64,000 nucleotides of DNA. Origin: DATARH01 sp963847345. Lineage in GTDB: Bacteria > Pseudomonadota > Alphaproteobacteria > ATCC43930 > CGMCC-115725. Made by a program: the position numbers and the translations under genes. The first letter of the stretch is position 1, and every line of letters begins with the position of its first letter. The stretch is taken from NCBI GenBank assembly GCA_963847345.1, contig CAWJZU010000022.1, positions 434,001-498,000 on the forward strand, in the 5' to 3' direction. The notes under the pieces were generated by a model. That model saw only the letters and a list, made by a program, of their open reading frames with translations, did not search any database and was not told the origin of the DNA. Below, in pieces: positions 29,373 to 37,610 of this stretch.

Positions 29373-29421
29373 GTCCGCGAACGGCGGCAGGATATCAGCA
29401 AACCCGAACCCGCGATCGCGC
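29373..29421 (-). pseudogene. brnT fragment (49-bp duplicated segment)
   Basis: Read on the reverse strand this encodes RDRGFGFADILPPFADP, matching RDRGFGFADIVPAFSDP of the intact toxin. The DNA agrees with 29097-29145 at all but about five bases. The fragment continues directly into a GAGAGGGTTGGGGTGAGGGG repeat, with no other brnT sequence, so it is a leftover of a duplicated or recombined copy. Confidence 0.75.
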
Positions 29422-29431
29422 CCGCTACAAC

Positions 29432-29665
29432 GACGCGAAATCGGCCACATTGCGGGAGTATCGGATTACCGGTTGCCACACGTCGGAGCGATGGCGGGCG
29501 GGTGTTCGCTGTTCTTTTGCTGCAGAATCCACCATCCCCGCCGAGAAACTCGCGCGAATCAAGGAGTCCCGCGCGCGTTTGCTGCAGATTTCCTGCAGAA
29601 ACAGCAAACCGGCGCCGGAACAGGGAAAAAATAGCCAGTCGCGCCCCGGAATGCAACCGAAGCAG
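29432..29665 (-). repeat. Dispersed repeat of about 230 bp, copy 1
   Basis: Read on the reverse strand this closely matches copy 2 at 41145-41385. Shared blocks include GGTTTGCTGTTT, CTGCAGGAAAT, TTCTGCAGCAAAAGAACAGC, CGCCATCGCTCCGAC and CGCAATGTGG. The segments GTTTGCTGTTTCTGCAGG and CTGCAGCAAAAGAACAGC are imperfect inverted repeats, giving a MITE-like layout. No open frame is shared between copies. The copy covers the last 35 or so codons of kdsA and supplies its stop. Confidence 0.8.
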
Positions 29666-30527
29666 CAAACCGAGTCACGGTCTCGACGAACCGCCGGCCG
29701 GCCGCGCCTTTGCCAGCACGATCGAAGGCGATCAGCGTTTCCAGCAATTCGGGTAGCGCCCGCAGCGGCACCATGTTCGGACCGTCGGACGGGGCGCGGT
29801 CGGGGTCCTCGTGCGTTTCCATGAACACCGCCGCGACCCCCACCGCGACGGCGGCGCGCGCCAACGTCTCGACAAAACGGCGCTCGCCGCCACTCTTCTC
29901 GCCCTGCCCGCCGGGCTGCTGCACCGAATGCGTCGCGTCGAACACAACCGGGTAGCCGGTCTCGGCCAGCACCGGCAGCGACCGCATGTCGGAGACCAGC
30001 GTGTTGTAGCCGAAACTGGCGCCGCGCTCGCACAACAGGACCCTGTCATTGCCGCTGCCGCTGATCTTGCCGGCGACGTTCTTCATATCCCACGGCGCCA
30101 GGAACTGGCCCTTCTTGACGTTGATCGCGGCGCCGGTGCGGGCGGCGGCGACCAGGAGGTCGGTCTGGCGGCACAGATACGCCGGGATCTGCAGGACATC
30201 GACCGCTTCGGCGGTCGGCGCGCATTGCTCCGGCAGATGCACGTCGGTCAATACCGGTATTCCCCGCGTCTCCCTGATTTCAGCGAGGATCGGCAGCCCG
30301 TCCGCGAACCCGACGCCGCGCGCGCCCGACAGCGAAGTGCGGTTCGCCTTGTCGAAAGAGGTCTTGTAGATCAGCTTGACGCCCAGCCGTCCGGTGATCT
30401 CGACCAGGGCCGCGCTGACCTCGAGCGCGTGCGCCCGGCTTTCGAGTGCGCACGGGCCGGCGATCAGCACCAGCGGCAGGTCGTTGCCGATCTGGACGTC
30501 GCGCACCGTCACATGCCGCGGGTTCAT
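29559..30527 (-). CDS. kdsA: 3-deoxy-8-phosphooctulonate synthase
   Basis: KdsA condenses arabinose 5-phosphate with phosphoenolpyruvate to make Kdo 8-phosphate, feeding waaA. The start ATG 30527 is preferred to the GTG one codon upstream. Signatures are LIAGPCALESRAHALE, IYKTSFDKANRTS, PVLTDVHLPEQC, the metal and PEP region FDATHSVQQPGGQG and METHEDPDRAPSDGPN. The usual C-terminus would fall near residue 280 (ALPELLETLIAFDRAGKG). Here about 40 further residues (ending FCRKSAANARGTP) come from the dispersed repeat. The catalytic core looks intact. Confidence 0.93.
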   Translation of the reverse strand: MNPRHVTVRDVQIGNDLPLVLIAGPCALESRAHALEVSAALVEITGRLGVKLIYKTSFDKANRTSLSGARGVGFADGLPILAEIRETRGIPVLTDVHLPEQCAPTAEAVDVLQIPAYLCRQTDLLVAAARTGAAINVKKGQFLAPWDMKNVAGKISGSGNDRVLLCERGASFGYNTLVSDMRSLPVLAETGYPVVFDATHSVQQPGGQGEKSGGERRFVETLARAAVAVGVAAVFMETHEDPDRAPSDGPNMVPLRALPELLETLIAFDRAGKGAAGRRFVETVTRFAASVAFRGATGYFFPVPAPVCCFCRKSAANARGTP

Positions 30528-30676
30528 CACGGTCTATGCCCCGGTGCGGCGTTGCGGGAGGAGCCCCGAGGATCGGTTTGCGGCGGGCCGGATCGAGAAG
30601 ACAGGGTCATTGGCGCACAACTCTCTGCTCGAGAATGTAAGTATAACCGGCGAGTCACAGGAGCCGGAGGTCCATC

Positions 30677-30998
30677 ATGATAAGGTTTGCCGCGCTGCTC
30701 GTCGCCACTTCGGTGCTTGCCGCAAGCATTCCGGCCGCCGCCGACGGCATCCCGCGCGAAAAGCGGCCGGTCGTGACCAAAAAGATCAAAAAGAACAGGG
30801 CCGTCAGGAGAAATGTTGTCACCGAGGAAAAGGTCGTTGTCGAGCAGAAAGAAGCGCCGCCGGTCGTTCTAGCGCCCGTTCCCGCGCCACCTCCGATCCC
30901 CGCGACCCCAATCTATGTCTGGGAGCCGGGACACTGGACCTGGAGTTCCTCCGATGGCCATGAATGTCTGGGTTCCGGGAATGTACCTCCGACCATGA
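30677..30998 (+). CDS. YXWGXW-repeat-type exported protein, frameshifted at its end
   Basis: A signal peptide (FAALLVATSVLAASIPAAA) precedes a Lys/Val-rich region and a Pro-rich linker. YVWEPGHWTWSSSDG begins the YXWGXW-type repeat. A surplus C near 30958 breaks the frame; without it the end reads MNVWVPGMYLRP with a stop at 30996. Without correction the frame closes at 31009. It precedes a second exported protein of the same type at 31180, apparently a duplicated pair. The function of such repeats is unknown, probably at the envelope. Confidence 0.7.
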
Positions 30999-31179
30999 TC
31001 GCGCGATGACGCACGAAACCTCGCACGACGGCGTATAACCCAGTGGATCGGCATCGGCGGCGACGAGTGACCGTCGCCACCTCCATGACGCAGCGATGCA
31101 CCGCGGAATTGTCATGGGATGCACTCTGTTCACGCGTTAGCCGGCCCACATTCGCGGGCCATGCTAACGGAGATGATCC

Positions 31180-31557
31180 ATGAGACGCGTGCTGATGATC
31201 GCCGGGGCGGCCCTGATCTGCGCCGGTCCTGCCTTGGCCGATGATGTAACGATCGAGAAGCATACGACGGTCACCAAAGAGCTCGTTCCCGCGGAGCCGC
31301 AAAGCGGCAGTACGGCCGCAACCGTTATCATCGCGCCCGAGGCGCCGCCGCCGCCGCGAGTCGAGGTTCGACCGCAACCGCCGCGACCGGGGATGGCCTG
31401 GATGGAGGGCCACTGGGAGTGGAGCCCTCAGACCCATACGTATCGCTGGGTCGCCGGCGAGTTCGCCGAGCCGCCGCGGCCGCGGGCAGTGTGGAGCCCC
31501 GGCCAGTGGCAGCAGCGCCCGGACGGCTGGGTCTTTACGCCTGGCCACTGGAGCTGA
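31180..31557 (+). CDS. YXWGXW-repeat exported protein
   Basis: 125 aa with a signal peptide (MLMIAGAAL-like core, cleavage near PALA-DD), a Thr/Val-rich segment, a Pro/Arg linker and three aromatic repeats: WMEGHWEWSPQTHTYRWVAG, VWSPGQWQQRP and WVFTPGHWS. It resembles the upstream protein in layout (signal, charged linker, tryptophan repeats). The periplasmic or outer-membrane location is inferred from the signal peptide alone. Confidence 0.75.
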   Translation: MRRVLMIAGAALICAGPALADDVTIEKHTTVTKELVPAEPQSGSTAATVIIAPEAPPPPRVEVRPQPPRPGMAWMEGHWEWSPQTHTYRWVAGEFAEPPRPRAVWSPGQWQQRPDGWVFTPGHWS

Positions 31558-31696
31558 GGCAGCCCGATCGCGATAGCCCGCCGTGGTTGCGGCCGCGGCG
31601 GGCGGAGCATAAGAGGCGCGTGCTAGCCGGGCACAGCTTCGCACACCCGCTCGCGACCGCTGAGCTGCCCGGAAAAGAAGGTGTGCCTGGGCGCGC

Positions 31697-32434
31697 TCAG
31701 CCCTGTTGCGGCGTGTGCGTCTCCAGGAATTGCTTGACCCGAGCGCGGGCCGCTTCGAGCGCTGCGCCGGTCTTCCATTCGGCGATGAACTCGCTGTTCG
31801 GCAACAGTGAGTCCAGTTCCTCCGCGATCGCGTAAGGGTGCGCCTCGTCGTTGCCGGCCAGCACCAGGCATGGCGTCCGGACCGTCCGCACGGAATCGCG
31901 GTCGACGCAGTACACGAACCCGGGCTCGTAAAGATTGCGATAGAATGTGTCGAGCACGGCGGGCGTCGCCTCGGGGTGATCCTTGAGCGACGCGGCCCAG
32001 GCCTCAAAGCGCGCCGTCCTGGCCGGCGGCATCGGCCCGACCCGCCCGATCGGCTGCGCCAGAACCGCGGCGGCGACGCGCTGCGGCTGCTGCTTGATCA
32101 GGTTCAGGATAAACGAACCGCCGATGCACTGACCGTACAGATGACAGCGGCCTACCCCCAGGTGATCCAGTAGCGCGATATGGTCTTTCGTGTAGCTGTC
32201 CCAGCCGTCGCGCGCCGTGATCGGAGCGCGCGACTGGCCGCCCGCGTTGCGCTGGTCCATCGCGATCACACGGAAATTGTCGGCGAACTCGGTGATCGGG
32301 TTGATCGGCGCGGAGGGCTCGCCCCATACCTCGATCACCGAAGCAAGACCGGCCGGCGCAAACGTCAAGATCGGAAACCCCCGACCGTATTCCTCGTAAT
32401 AGATCCTTGCGCCATCGTGTTCGAAGCTCGGCAT
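31697..32434 (-). CDS. Alpha/beta hydrolase with a cysteine at the nucleophile elbow
   Basis: 245 aa. The fold is clear from YYEEYGRGFPILTFAPAG, VIAMDQRNAGGQSRAP, the nucleophile elbow YGQCIGGSFIL and CLVLAGNDEAHPYAIAEE (acid residue). The nucleophile position is Cys rather than Ser, and the usual His near the C-terminus is not obvious around EWKTGAALEAAR. Catalytic ability is therefore uncertain. It is a single gene convergent with the YXWGXW pair. Confidence 0.85.
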   Translation of the reverse strand: MPSFEHDGARIYYEEYGRGFPILTFAPAGLASVIEVWGEPSAPINPITEFADNFRVIAMDQRNAGGQSRAPITARDGWDSYTKDHIALLDHLGVGRCHLYGQCIGGSFILNLIKQQPQRVAAAVLAQPIGRVGPMPPARTARFEAWAASLKDHPEATPAVLDTFYRNLYEPGFVYCVDRDSVRTVRTPCLVLAGNDEAHPYAIAEELDSLLPNSEFIAEWKTGAALEAARARVKQFLETHTPQQG

Positions 32435-32500
32435 CTCGGTTCCTCCTCGGATACAGGCGCTGACCGGGTCGCTCGCTACCCGGCCACCCGGAAACCCAAG

Positions 32501-33968
32501 TCAGCCGCCCGCGAGTTTGACATTGGAACGAACCACCGCGCACGCGATCTTACGCTGTTTCAATTCGGCGCACGCCGAACGCGCACCGCTCTCGGAAAAG
32601 CTTAACACGCGGACCCGGTAGAGCCTGCGGCGGTCCGATTTCGACGGCGCCAAAACCTGCTGCGGCTTGCCAGTCAAGGCCCCGACCCCGGCGACGCGAT
32701 GCAGCAGCCTGACGAGCCGCTGACTGGTCGCGGAAGGCGCCGAGTTGTATGCTCCACCCGTCCTCCGCGGCCGAGGTGACGTGCACGGCCGGCGCCGCAT
32801 GCGCCTTCGAGACTGGCTCCAGGTGCCGTAGCGCGGCACTGGTGACGCGCCGCACCGTGCCCGTCTTGCGGTCCTCGGCACCGTTGTTCTCCCGTTCGTC
32901 CTCGTCATCGTCGGCCAGCGCTACGGCTGCCTCAGCCGCCGCAATCGCGGAGCCGCTGGCAGCTGGGTTAGCCGGCGTCGGCGCGATGCGTGCCGTGCCC
33001 ACTGCCGGGGCGGCGGGCGCCGCCGCGATCGAGTTCGAGGAGGACGCCCTCGGAAAGGTGGGGGGTGCCGCCGCGATCGCCGGCTCCGCCGGCTGGAGCG
33101 TCCCGAGCACCGCGAATCCCTGATCAAGCAGCGAGGCCATCTGCACGTCACGGCTGCGCGCCGACCGACCGCCCATGATAACCCCGATCAGTCGGCGCCC
33201 GTTGCGCACCGCGGAGGTGGCAATGTTGAAACCGGACGCGTTGACGAAACCGGTCTTGATCCCATCGGTCCCCGGATACCACTCCAGAAGATGATTGTGG
33301 GTGCGAATCTGATCGCCGCGGAAATAGAATTCTTGCGTCGAAAAGTACCGATATTCGCGCGGAAAATCGTGATAGAGCGCGAGCGCCAGCCGGGCGACGT
33401 CGCGCGCCGTGGTGCGCTGCGACGGGTCGGGCAGCCCAGAGGCATTCTGGTACCAGCTATGCTGCATTCCGAGCTGGCGGGCCTTCCATGTCATGTAGCG
33501 GGCGAAATTGGCCTCGCTGCCGGCAAGGTTTTCGGCAACCACGGACGCCGCGTCATTGGCCGATCGGGTGATGAGCCCGAGGATCAGGTCGCGCAGCGGA
33601 ACCGCCTCGCCCGGCATCAACCCAAGTTTGCTTGGCGAGCGGCTCGCCGCCTCGGCGGATACCGTAAAGAGCTGATCTAGCCGGATGCGCCCCTGGTTGA
33701 GCGCCTCGAAGGTCAGGTACAGCGTCATCATCTTGGTCAGCGACGCCGGATAGGTAAGTACATCGGCGTTCTGCTCGCTCAGCACCTGGCCGGTCTCGGC
33801 ATCGAGCAGCATCCAGGCAAAGACCGGCCCGGAGACGGCGGTCGCGCCGCCGCGCGCTCCCGCCTCGGCCGCGGGCCCAACCGCGACAACACTCGCCAGA
33901 AACAACATGCCGATCAATCGAACCCACGGCACTCCGCCGCGGGGAATCCCCTGCCCTTCCGACATCAC
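32501..33968 (-). CDS. D-alanyl-D-alanine carboxypeptidase with C-terminal SPOR domain, frameshifted
   Basis: A penicillin-binding protein of the PBP5/DacA type that trims peptidoglycan pentapeptides. The signal is MLFLASVVAVGPAAEAGA. The catalytic triad motifs are SLTK (about residue 76), SAN (in TRSANDAASVV) and KTG (in TDGIKTGFVNASG). A long Ala/Pro linker leads to a SPOR domain that would target it to division-site glycan (GWSIQLGAFRDQSAARQAAA). There a frameshift near 32694-32701 moves the rest (VAGVGALTGKPQQVLAPSKS to VVRSNVKLAGG) to another frame, ending at 32501. A one-base excess explains it. Restored length is about 488 aa. Confidence 0.9.
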
Positions 33969-34216
33969 GCCTGAACCCCGCTTCCCCGACCCCCGGGTTG
34001 AGCACGTTTGCGACGCATCCGCTCCGCGTTCAACGGTTTCAAAGCCTAGGAAAAAGCAGAAGGTGAGTCAAAGAGCCCAACCCGATCCGCACCTTCGCCG
34101 ATGCGCCCGCCGCAGCCATCCCGACAACCCGGCTTCGGCAACCGCTAATTCGGCAAGCGATAAGCGGGCTCGCGCGCCGTCTTGCATGCCCGAACCGGGG
34201 TCCCCATCATCGACGC

Positions 34217-35113
34217 ATGCACGAATTCGCGATACGGCCTGACCCCGACGACCCGCGCCTGACCCGGCGGGTTGGCGGAATCGATCAGGACGGCAGGCCC
34301 ATTGAAATGTCCGTCGTCACCGAACGGCCGCTCACCCTTTTCTTGAACGGGCGCGAGATCGTAACAATGATGACGATCGGCGATCACCCGGAATATCTCG
34401 CGGTCGGCTACCTGCTCAACCAGAACATGCTCGGCCCCGCGGACCAAATCGTCGGTGTCGAGTACGACGACGAGATCGACACCGTCGTCGTGCGCACCGA
34501 ACGGGAGACGGATTTCGAGGACAAACTGAAGAAGAAAACGCTGACCTCCGGTTGTGCCCAGGGCACCGTGTTCGGCGATCTGATGGAGCGCTTCGACGAG
34601 GTCCGGCTCGATCCCGATGCGGTGCTGCGGACCTCGTGGCTTTACGCGCTGACGCGCAAGATCAACACCGCCCCGAGCCTTTATCTCGCGGCTGGCGCGA
34701 TCCACGGCTGCGTGCTGTGCGAAGAGGATCGGCCGCTGCTCTACATGGAGGATGTCGGCCGGCACAACGCGGTCGACAAGATCGCCGGCTACATGCACCT
34801 CGAGAAGGTTTCCGCCGCCGGCAAGATCTTCTACACGACCGGCCGGCTGACTTCGGAGATGGTGATCAAGACCGTGCAGATGGGGATCCCGATCCTGATT
34901 TCGCGCTCCGGTTTCACCGCCTGGGGTGTCGAACTGGCGCGCGAAGCCGGGTTGACCTTGATTGGGCGTGCCAAGGGTCGGCGTTTTGTTGCGCTTTCCG
35001 GCATCGATCGAATCGTTTTCGATGGCGATCCGCGCGGCATCGCCGACGAGCCTTCCGATCTGGCGCGAAAATCAAGCCTGCCAGAACACGCGACGCTCGA
35101 TGGGGCTGAATAG
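34217..35113 (+). CDS. fdhD: Formate dehydrogenase accessory sulfurtransferase
   Basis: 298 aa. FdhD carries sulfur from a cysteine desulfurase to the Mo-bis-guanine-dinucleotide cofactor of formate dehydrogenases. Signatures are ERPLTLFLNGREIVTMMTIG, AVGYLLNQNM, YMEDVGRHNAVDKIAGYMHL, FYTTGRLTSEMVIKTVQMGI and SRSGFTAWGVELAREAGLTL. The E. coli CxxC active-site pair is here TSGCAQGT, keeping only the first Cys. The stop codon overlaps the mobA start, so the two are probably coupled. No formate dehydrogenase structural gene is in the window. Confidence 0.93.
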   Translation: MHEFAIRPDPDDPRLTRRVGGIDQDGRPIEMSVVTERPLTLFLNGREIVTMMTIGDHPEYLAVGYLLNQNMLGPADQIVGVEYDDEIDTVVVRTERETDFEDKLKKKTLTSGCAQGTVFGDLMERFDEVRLDPDAVLRTSWLYALTRKINTAPSLYLAAGAIHGCVLCEEDRPLLYMEDVGRHNAVDKIAGYMHLEKVSAAGKIFYTTGRLTSEMVIKTVQMGIPILISRSGFTAWGVELAREAGLTLIGRAKGRRFVALSGIDRIVFDGDPRGIADEPSDLARKSSLPEHATLDGAE

Positions 35114-35736
35114 TGACCACGCTCGGGCTGCTGCTGGCCGGCGGACTGTCGCGCCGCATGGGCGGCGGCGACAAGGCCCTGCGCCCGCTCGGCGGGCGGA
35201 CCCTGCTCGAACATGTCATCGATCGAATCAGACCGCAAGTCGGCGGGCTCGTCCTCAACGCGAACGGCGATCCTGACCGTTTCGCGCATTTCGGGCTGCC
35301 GGTCGTCGCCGACAGCATCCCCGATTTTGCCGGCCCGCTAGCCGGGATTCTCGCTGGGCTCGACTGGGCCGCGACAAACCGGCCGGATTGCTCTGATATC
35401 GTCAGCGTGCCCACCGACGCACCGTTCCTGCCGCGCGATCTTGTCGAACGCCTGTCGCGGGCAATGACGGAAACCGGGGCCGATCTCGCCGGCGCCGCAT
35501 CCGGGAGCCGGTTGCACCCGGTCGTCGGTCTGTGGCCGGTGCGGCTGCGCGACGCGCTGCGCGAGGCGGTCGCGATCGAGGGAATCCGTAAGGTCGATGT
35601 CTGGACCGCGCGCTATCGTCTGAAGATTGTCGATTTCCCAGAGCAAAGCCCGGGGCTCGACCCGTTCTTCAACGCGAACCGCCCTGGCGACCTCGAACGC
35701 GCGGCGGAGTTGCTCCAGCGTACAGGAGAGCGGTAA
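35113..35736 (+). CDS. mobA: Molybdenum cofactor guanylyltransferase
   Basis: 207 aa. MobA attaches GMP to molybdopterin. The GTG start at 35113 overlaps the fdhD stop. The nucleotidyltransferase signature is LLLAGGLSRRMGGGDKAL, followed by FAGPLAGILAGLDWA and VSVPTDAPFLPRDL with the metal-binding Asp, and the C-terminal FFNANRPGDLERA. Together with fdhD it forms a small Mo-cofactor maturation operon. Confidence 0.95.
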   Translation: MTTLGLLLAGGLSRRMGGGDKALRPLGGRTLLEHVIDRIRPQVGGLVLNANGDPDRFAHFGLPVVADSIPDFAGPLAGILAGLDWAATNRPDCSDIVSVPTDAPFLPRDLVERLSRAMTETGADLAGAASGSRLHPVVGLWPVRLRDALREAVAIEGIRKVDVWTARYRLKIVDFPEQSPGLDPFFNANRPGDLERAAELLQRTGER

Positions 35737-35840
35737 TGCGCGAATCGGCTCACCACCTTGGCGCAAATCGTTCGGCAACTTGGCTAGCGGACGGTGGCTA
35801 CACTGCTTGCGTCGATGTCTCCGGCTCGCGGAAGATTGCA

Positions 35841-35856
35841 TTAGCCAAAGGTTAAC
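35841..35856 (+). promoter_or_regulatory. Predicted CtrA binding site upstream of chpT
   Basis: TTAG-CCAAAGG-TTAAC matches the CtrA consensus TTAA-N7-TTAAC with one mismatch. It lies 47 bases before the chpT start, in the 167-base gap after mobA. ChpT is part of the phosphorelay that phosphorylates CtrA, so feedback control would make sense, but no binding is shown here. Confidence 0.5.
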
Positions 35857-35903
35857 CATCTTGCGGCTTGCCGCGTCATAGCTCACGTGTGAAAATTTTA
35901 CCT

Positions 35904-36515
35904 ATGATAGTGACAGTGCCCTTGCGTGTTCTGGCGTTGCTGGCCGCTCGGCTTTGCCATGACTTGATCAGTCCAGTTGCGGCGATCGCGAACGGCGCCG
36001 AACTGCTCGGAGAGGACGATCCGGACTTTGTCCGCGAGGCCGTCGCGCTGGTTGGCAACAGCGCACGGAGCGCCAGCGCCCGCCTGCAGTATTTTCGTTT
36101 TGCGTATGGCTTCGGCGGCGGCGGATTGGCCGGCCCGGCACCGCACCAGCTCGTCGCCGAGTATTTTGCCGAGACGGCGATCGCATGCGACTACGGCGAA
36201 TCTGTCCGCGAGCTGCCGTTGGACGGACAAAAGCTCGCCTGCGCGATGCTGCTCGTAGCTGGCGAGGCGTTGTCGCGCGGCAGCCACCTGACCGTGAATG
36301 CAGCTTCCGGCGGACCCGAACTCGATGCGATCGGCGACACGATTAATCTGTCCGCCGAAACGCGCGCCGCGCTGACGCGGACGACCGATCCGTCCGAGCT
36401 TACGACAAAGACTGTCACCGCTTACTTCGCCGCTTTGCTCGCGGCGGGGCAAGACCGCATTCTTGTCGTGAGCGACCGGCCGGGCGGGTTCCGCATGCGT
36501 TCAACGCCGTCGTGA
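35904..36515 (+). CDS. chpT: Histidine phosphotransferase ChpT
   Basis: 203 aa from ATG 35904. It carries phosphate from the CckA kinase to CtrA (and CpdR) in the alphaproteobacterial cell-cycle relay. The dimerisation helix with the phospho-acceptor is RLCHDLISPVAAIANGAELL (His about residue 19); the degenerate ATPase-like domain follows (QLVAEYFAETAI, LDGQKLACAMLLVAGEAL). It is convergent with ctrA, with 13 bases between the stops. Confidence 0.88.
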   Translation: MIVTVPLRVLALLAARLCHDLISPVAAIANGAELLGEDDPDFVREAVALVGNSARSASARLQYFRFAYGFGGGGLAGPAPHQLVAEYFAETAIACDYGESVRELPLDGQKLACAMLLVAGEALSRGSHLTVNAASGGPELDAIGDTINLSAETRAALTRTTDPSELTTKTVTAYFAALLAAGQDRILVVSDRPGGFRMRSTPS

Positions 36516-36528
36516 CGGTCCGTCGCCG

Positions 36529-37233
36529 TCAAGCCCGGCGCAGCTCTGCTACGGCCTCTTCAGCGTCACGCAGGACATAGCCGCGTCCCCATACCGTCTC
36601 GATGTAGTGCTCGCCGCCGGTCGCCTGTGCCAGCTTCTTGCGCAGCTTGCAGATGAATACGTCGATGATCTTCAGGTCGGGTTCGTCCATCCCGCCATAG
36701 AGGTGGTTCAGGAACATCTCCTTCGTCAGGGTCATGCCCTTACGCAGACTGAGCAGCTCTAATATGCCGTATTCCTTGGCGGTAAGGTGCAGCGGCTTGT
36801 CGTTTGCCGTTACCATGCGGCTATCGAGGTTGACGCTCAGCTTGCCCGTGCGAATTTCCGATGCGGAGTGCCCCTTCGAGCGGCGCACGATCGCCTGGAT
36901 GCGGGCGAGCAGCTCGCGCCGATCGAACGGTTTCGTCAGAAAATCGTCGGCCCCAAACCCGAGACCTTTCAGCTTGTGGTCGAGTTCGACCAGACCGGAG
37001 AGAATCAGGATGGGCGTGTGCACCCTCGCGGCCCGCAGCCGACGGAGCACCTCGTACCCGTCTATGTCCGGAAGCATCAGATCGAGAATGATCAGGTCGT
37101 AGTCGTAGAGCTTGCCGATTTCGAGCCCGTCTTCGCCGAGATCGGTCTTATCGCAGATAAAGCCTGCTTTCTTCAGCATCAGCTCGATGCCGACGGCGGT
37201 TGCGGCGTCATCCTCAACCAGCAATATGCGCAT
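36529..37233 (-). CDS. ctrA: Cell-cycle response regulator CtrA
   Basis: 234 aa OmpR-family master regulator of alphaproteobacterial cell cycle, motility and polarity. The start at 37233 gives MRILLVEDDAATAVGIELML. The receiver domain has Asp51 (YDLIILDLMLPDIDGYEVL) and Lys in LTKPFDRRELLARI. The winged helix carries LHLTAKEYGILELLSLRKGM, YGGMDEPDLKIIDVFICKLR and ETVWGRGYVLRD, close to the classic CtrA sequence. An upstream open extension to 37374 is not needed. It converges on chpT. Confidence 0.96.
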   Translation of the reverse strand: MRILLVEDDAATAVGIELMLKKAGFICDKTDLGEDGLEIGKLYDYDLIILDLMLPDIDGYEVLRRLRAARVHTPILILSGLVELDHKLKGLGFGADDFLTKPFDRRELLARIQAIVRRSKGHSASEIRTGKLSVNLDSRMVTANDKPLHLTAKEYGILELLSLRKGMTLTKEMFLNHLYGGMDEPDLKIIDVFICKLRKKLAQATGGEHYIETVWGRGYVLRDAEEAVAELRRA

Positions 37234-37610
37234 CGCATTAAACTCCCAAGCGGCATCCGAGCCGCACCTGGCGGGCTTGTTTCGCAACGAGCGTCGGCAC
37301 GCGCGGTCGAACGGAAGGTTGCGGAACGTATGATAGCGGGAATCTAAATCCACGTATACCCGTAAAATTTGCAATATACGACTTTTTTCGAGGCTCGCGT
37401 CTTGTCGCGCGCAGGCGTTGCAGCGCCACGGCCGGATAGCGGCCCGCGCGCGGGGATTCGATTTAACGAAAGAGGGTAGCGCGGGCTAAGTCAAGAACAA
37501 CCTGAGATTGGGTTTGACCATACTCTCGATCCGGCGAGCCGCCCGCCCCTCCGTGCTCCCCATGAGCCGGGTGCAGTCCGACCGGCTCCAGATTCGGCCG
37601 GTAGCGGCAG
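37234..37610. promoter_or_regulatory. ctrA upstream region with two GANTC sites
   Basis: This 377-base gap holds no gene. It contains GAATC at 37340 and GATTC at 37455, the sequence methylated by CcrM in many alphaproteobacteria, which times ctrA transcription in Caulobacter. An AT-rich patch near 37350-37390 could be the promoter. No full TTAA-N7-TTAA box was seen. The regulatory role is inferred. Confidence 0.4.
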
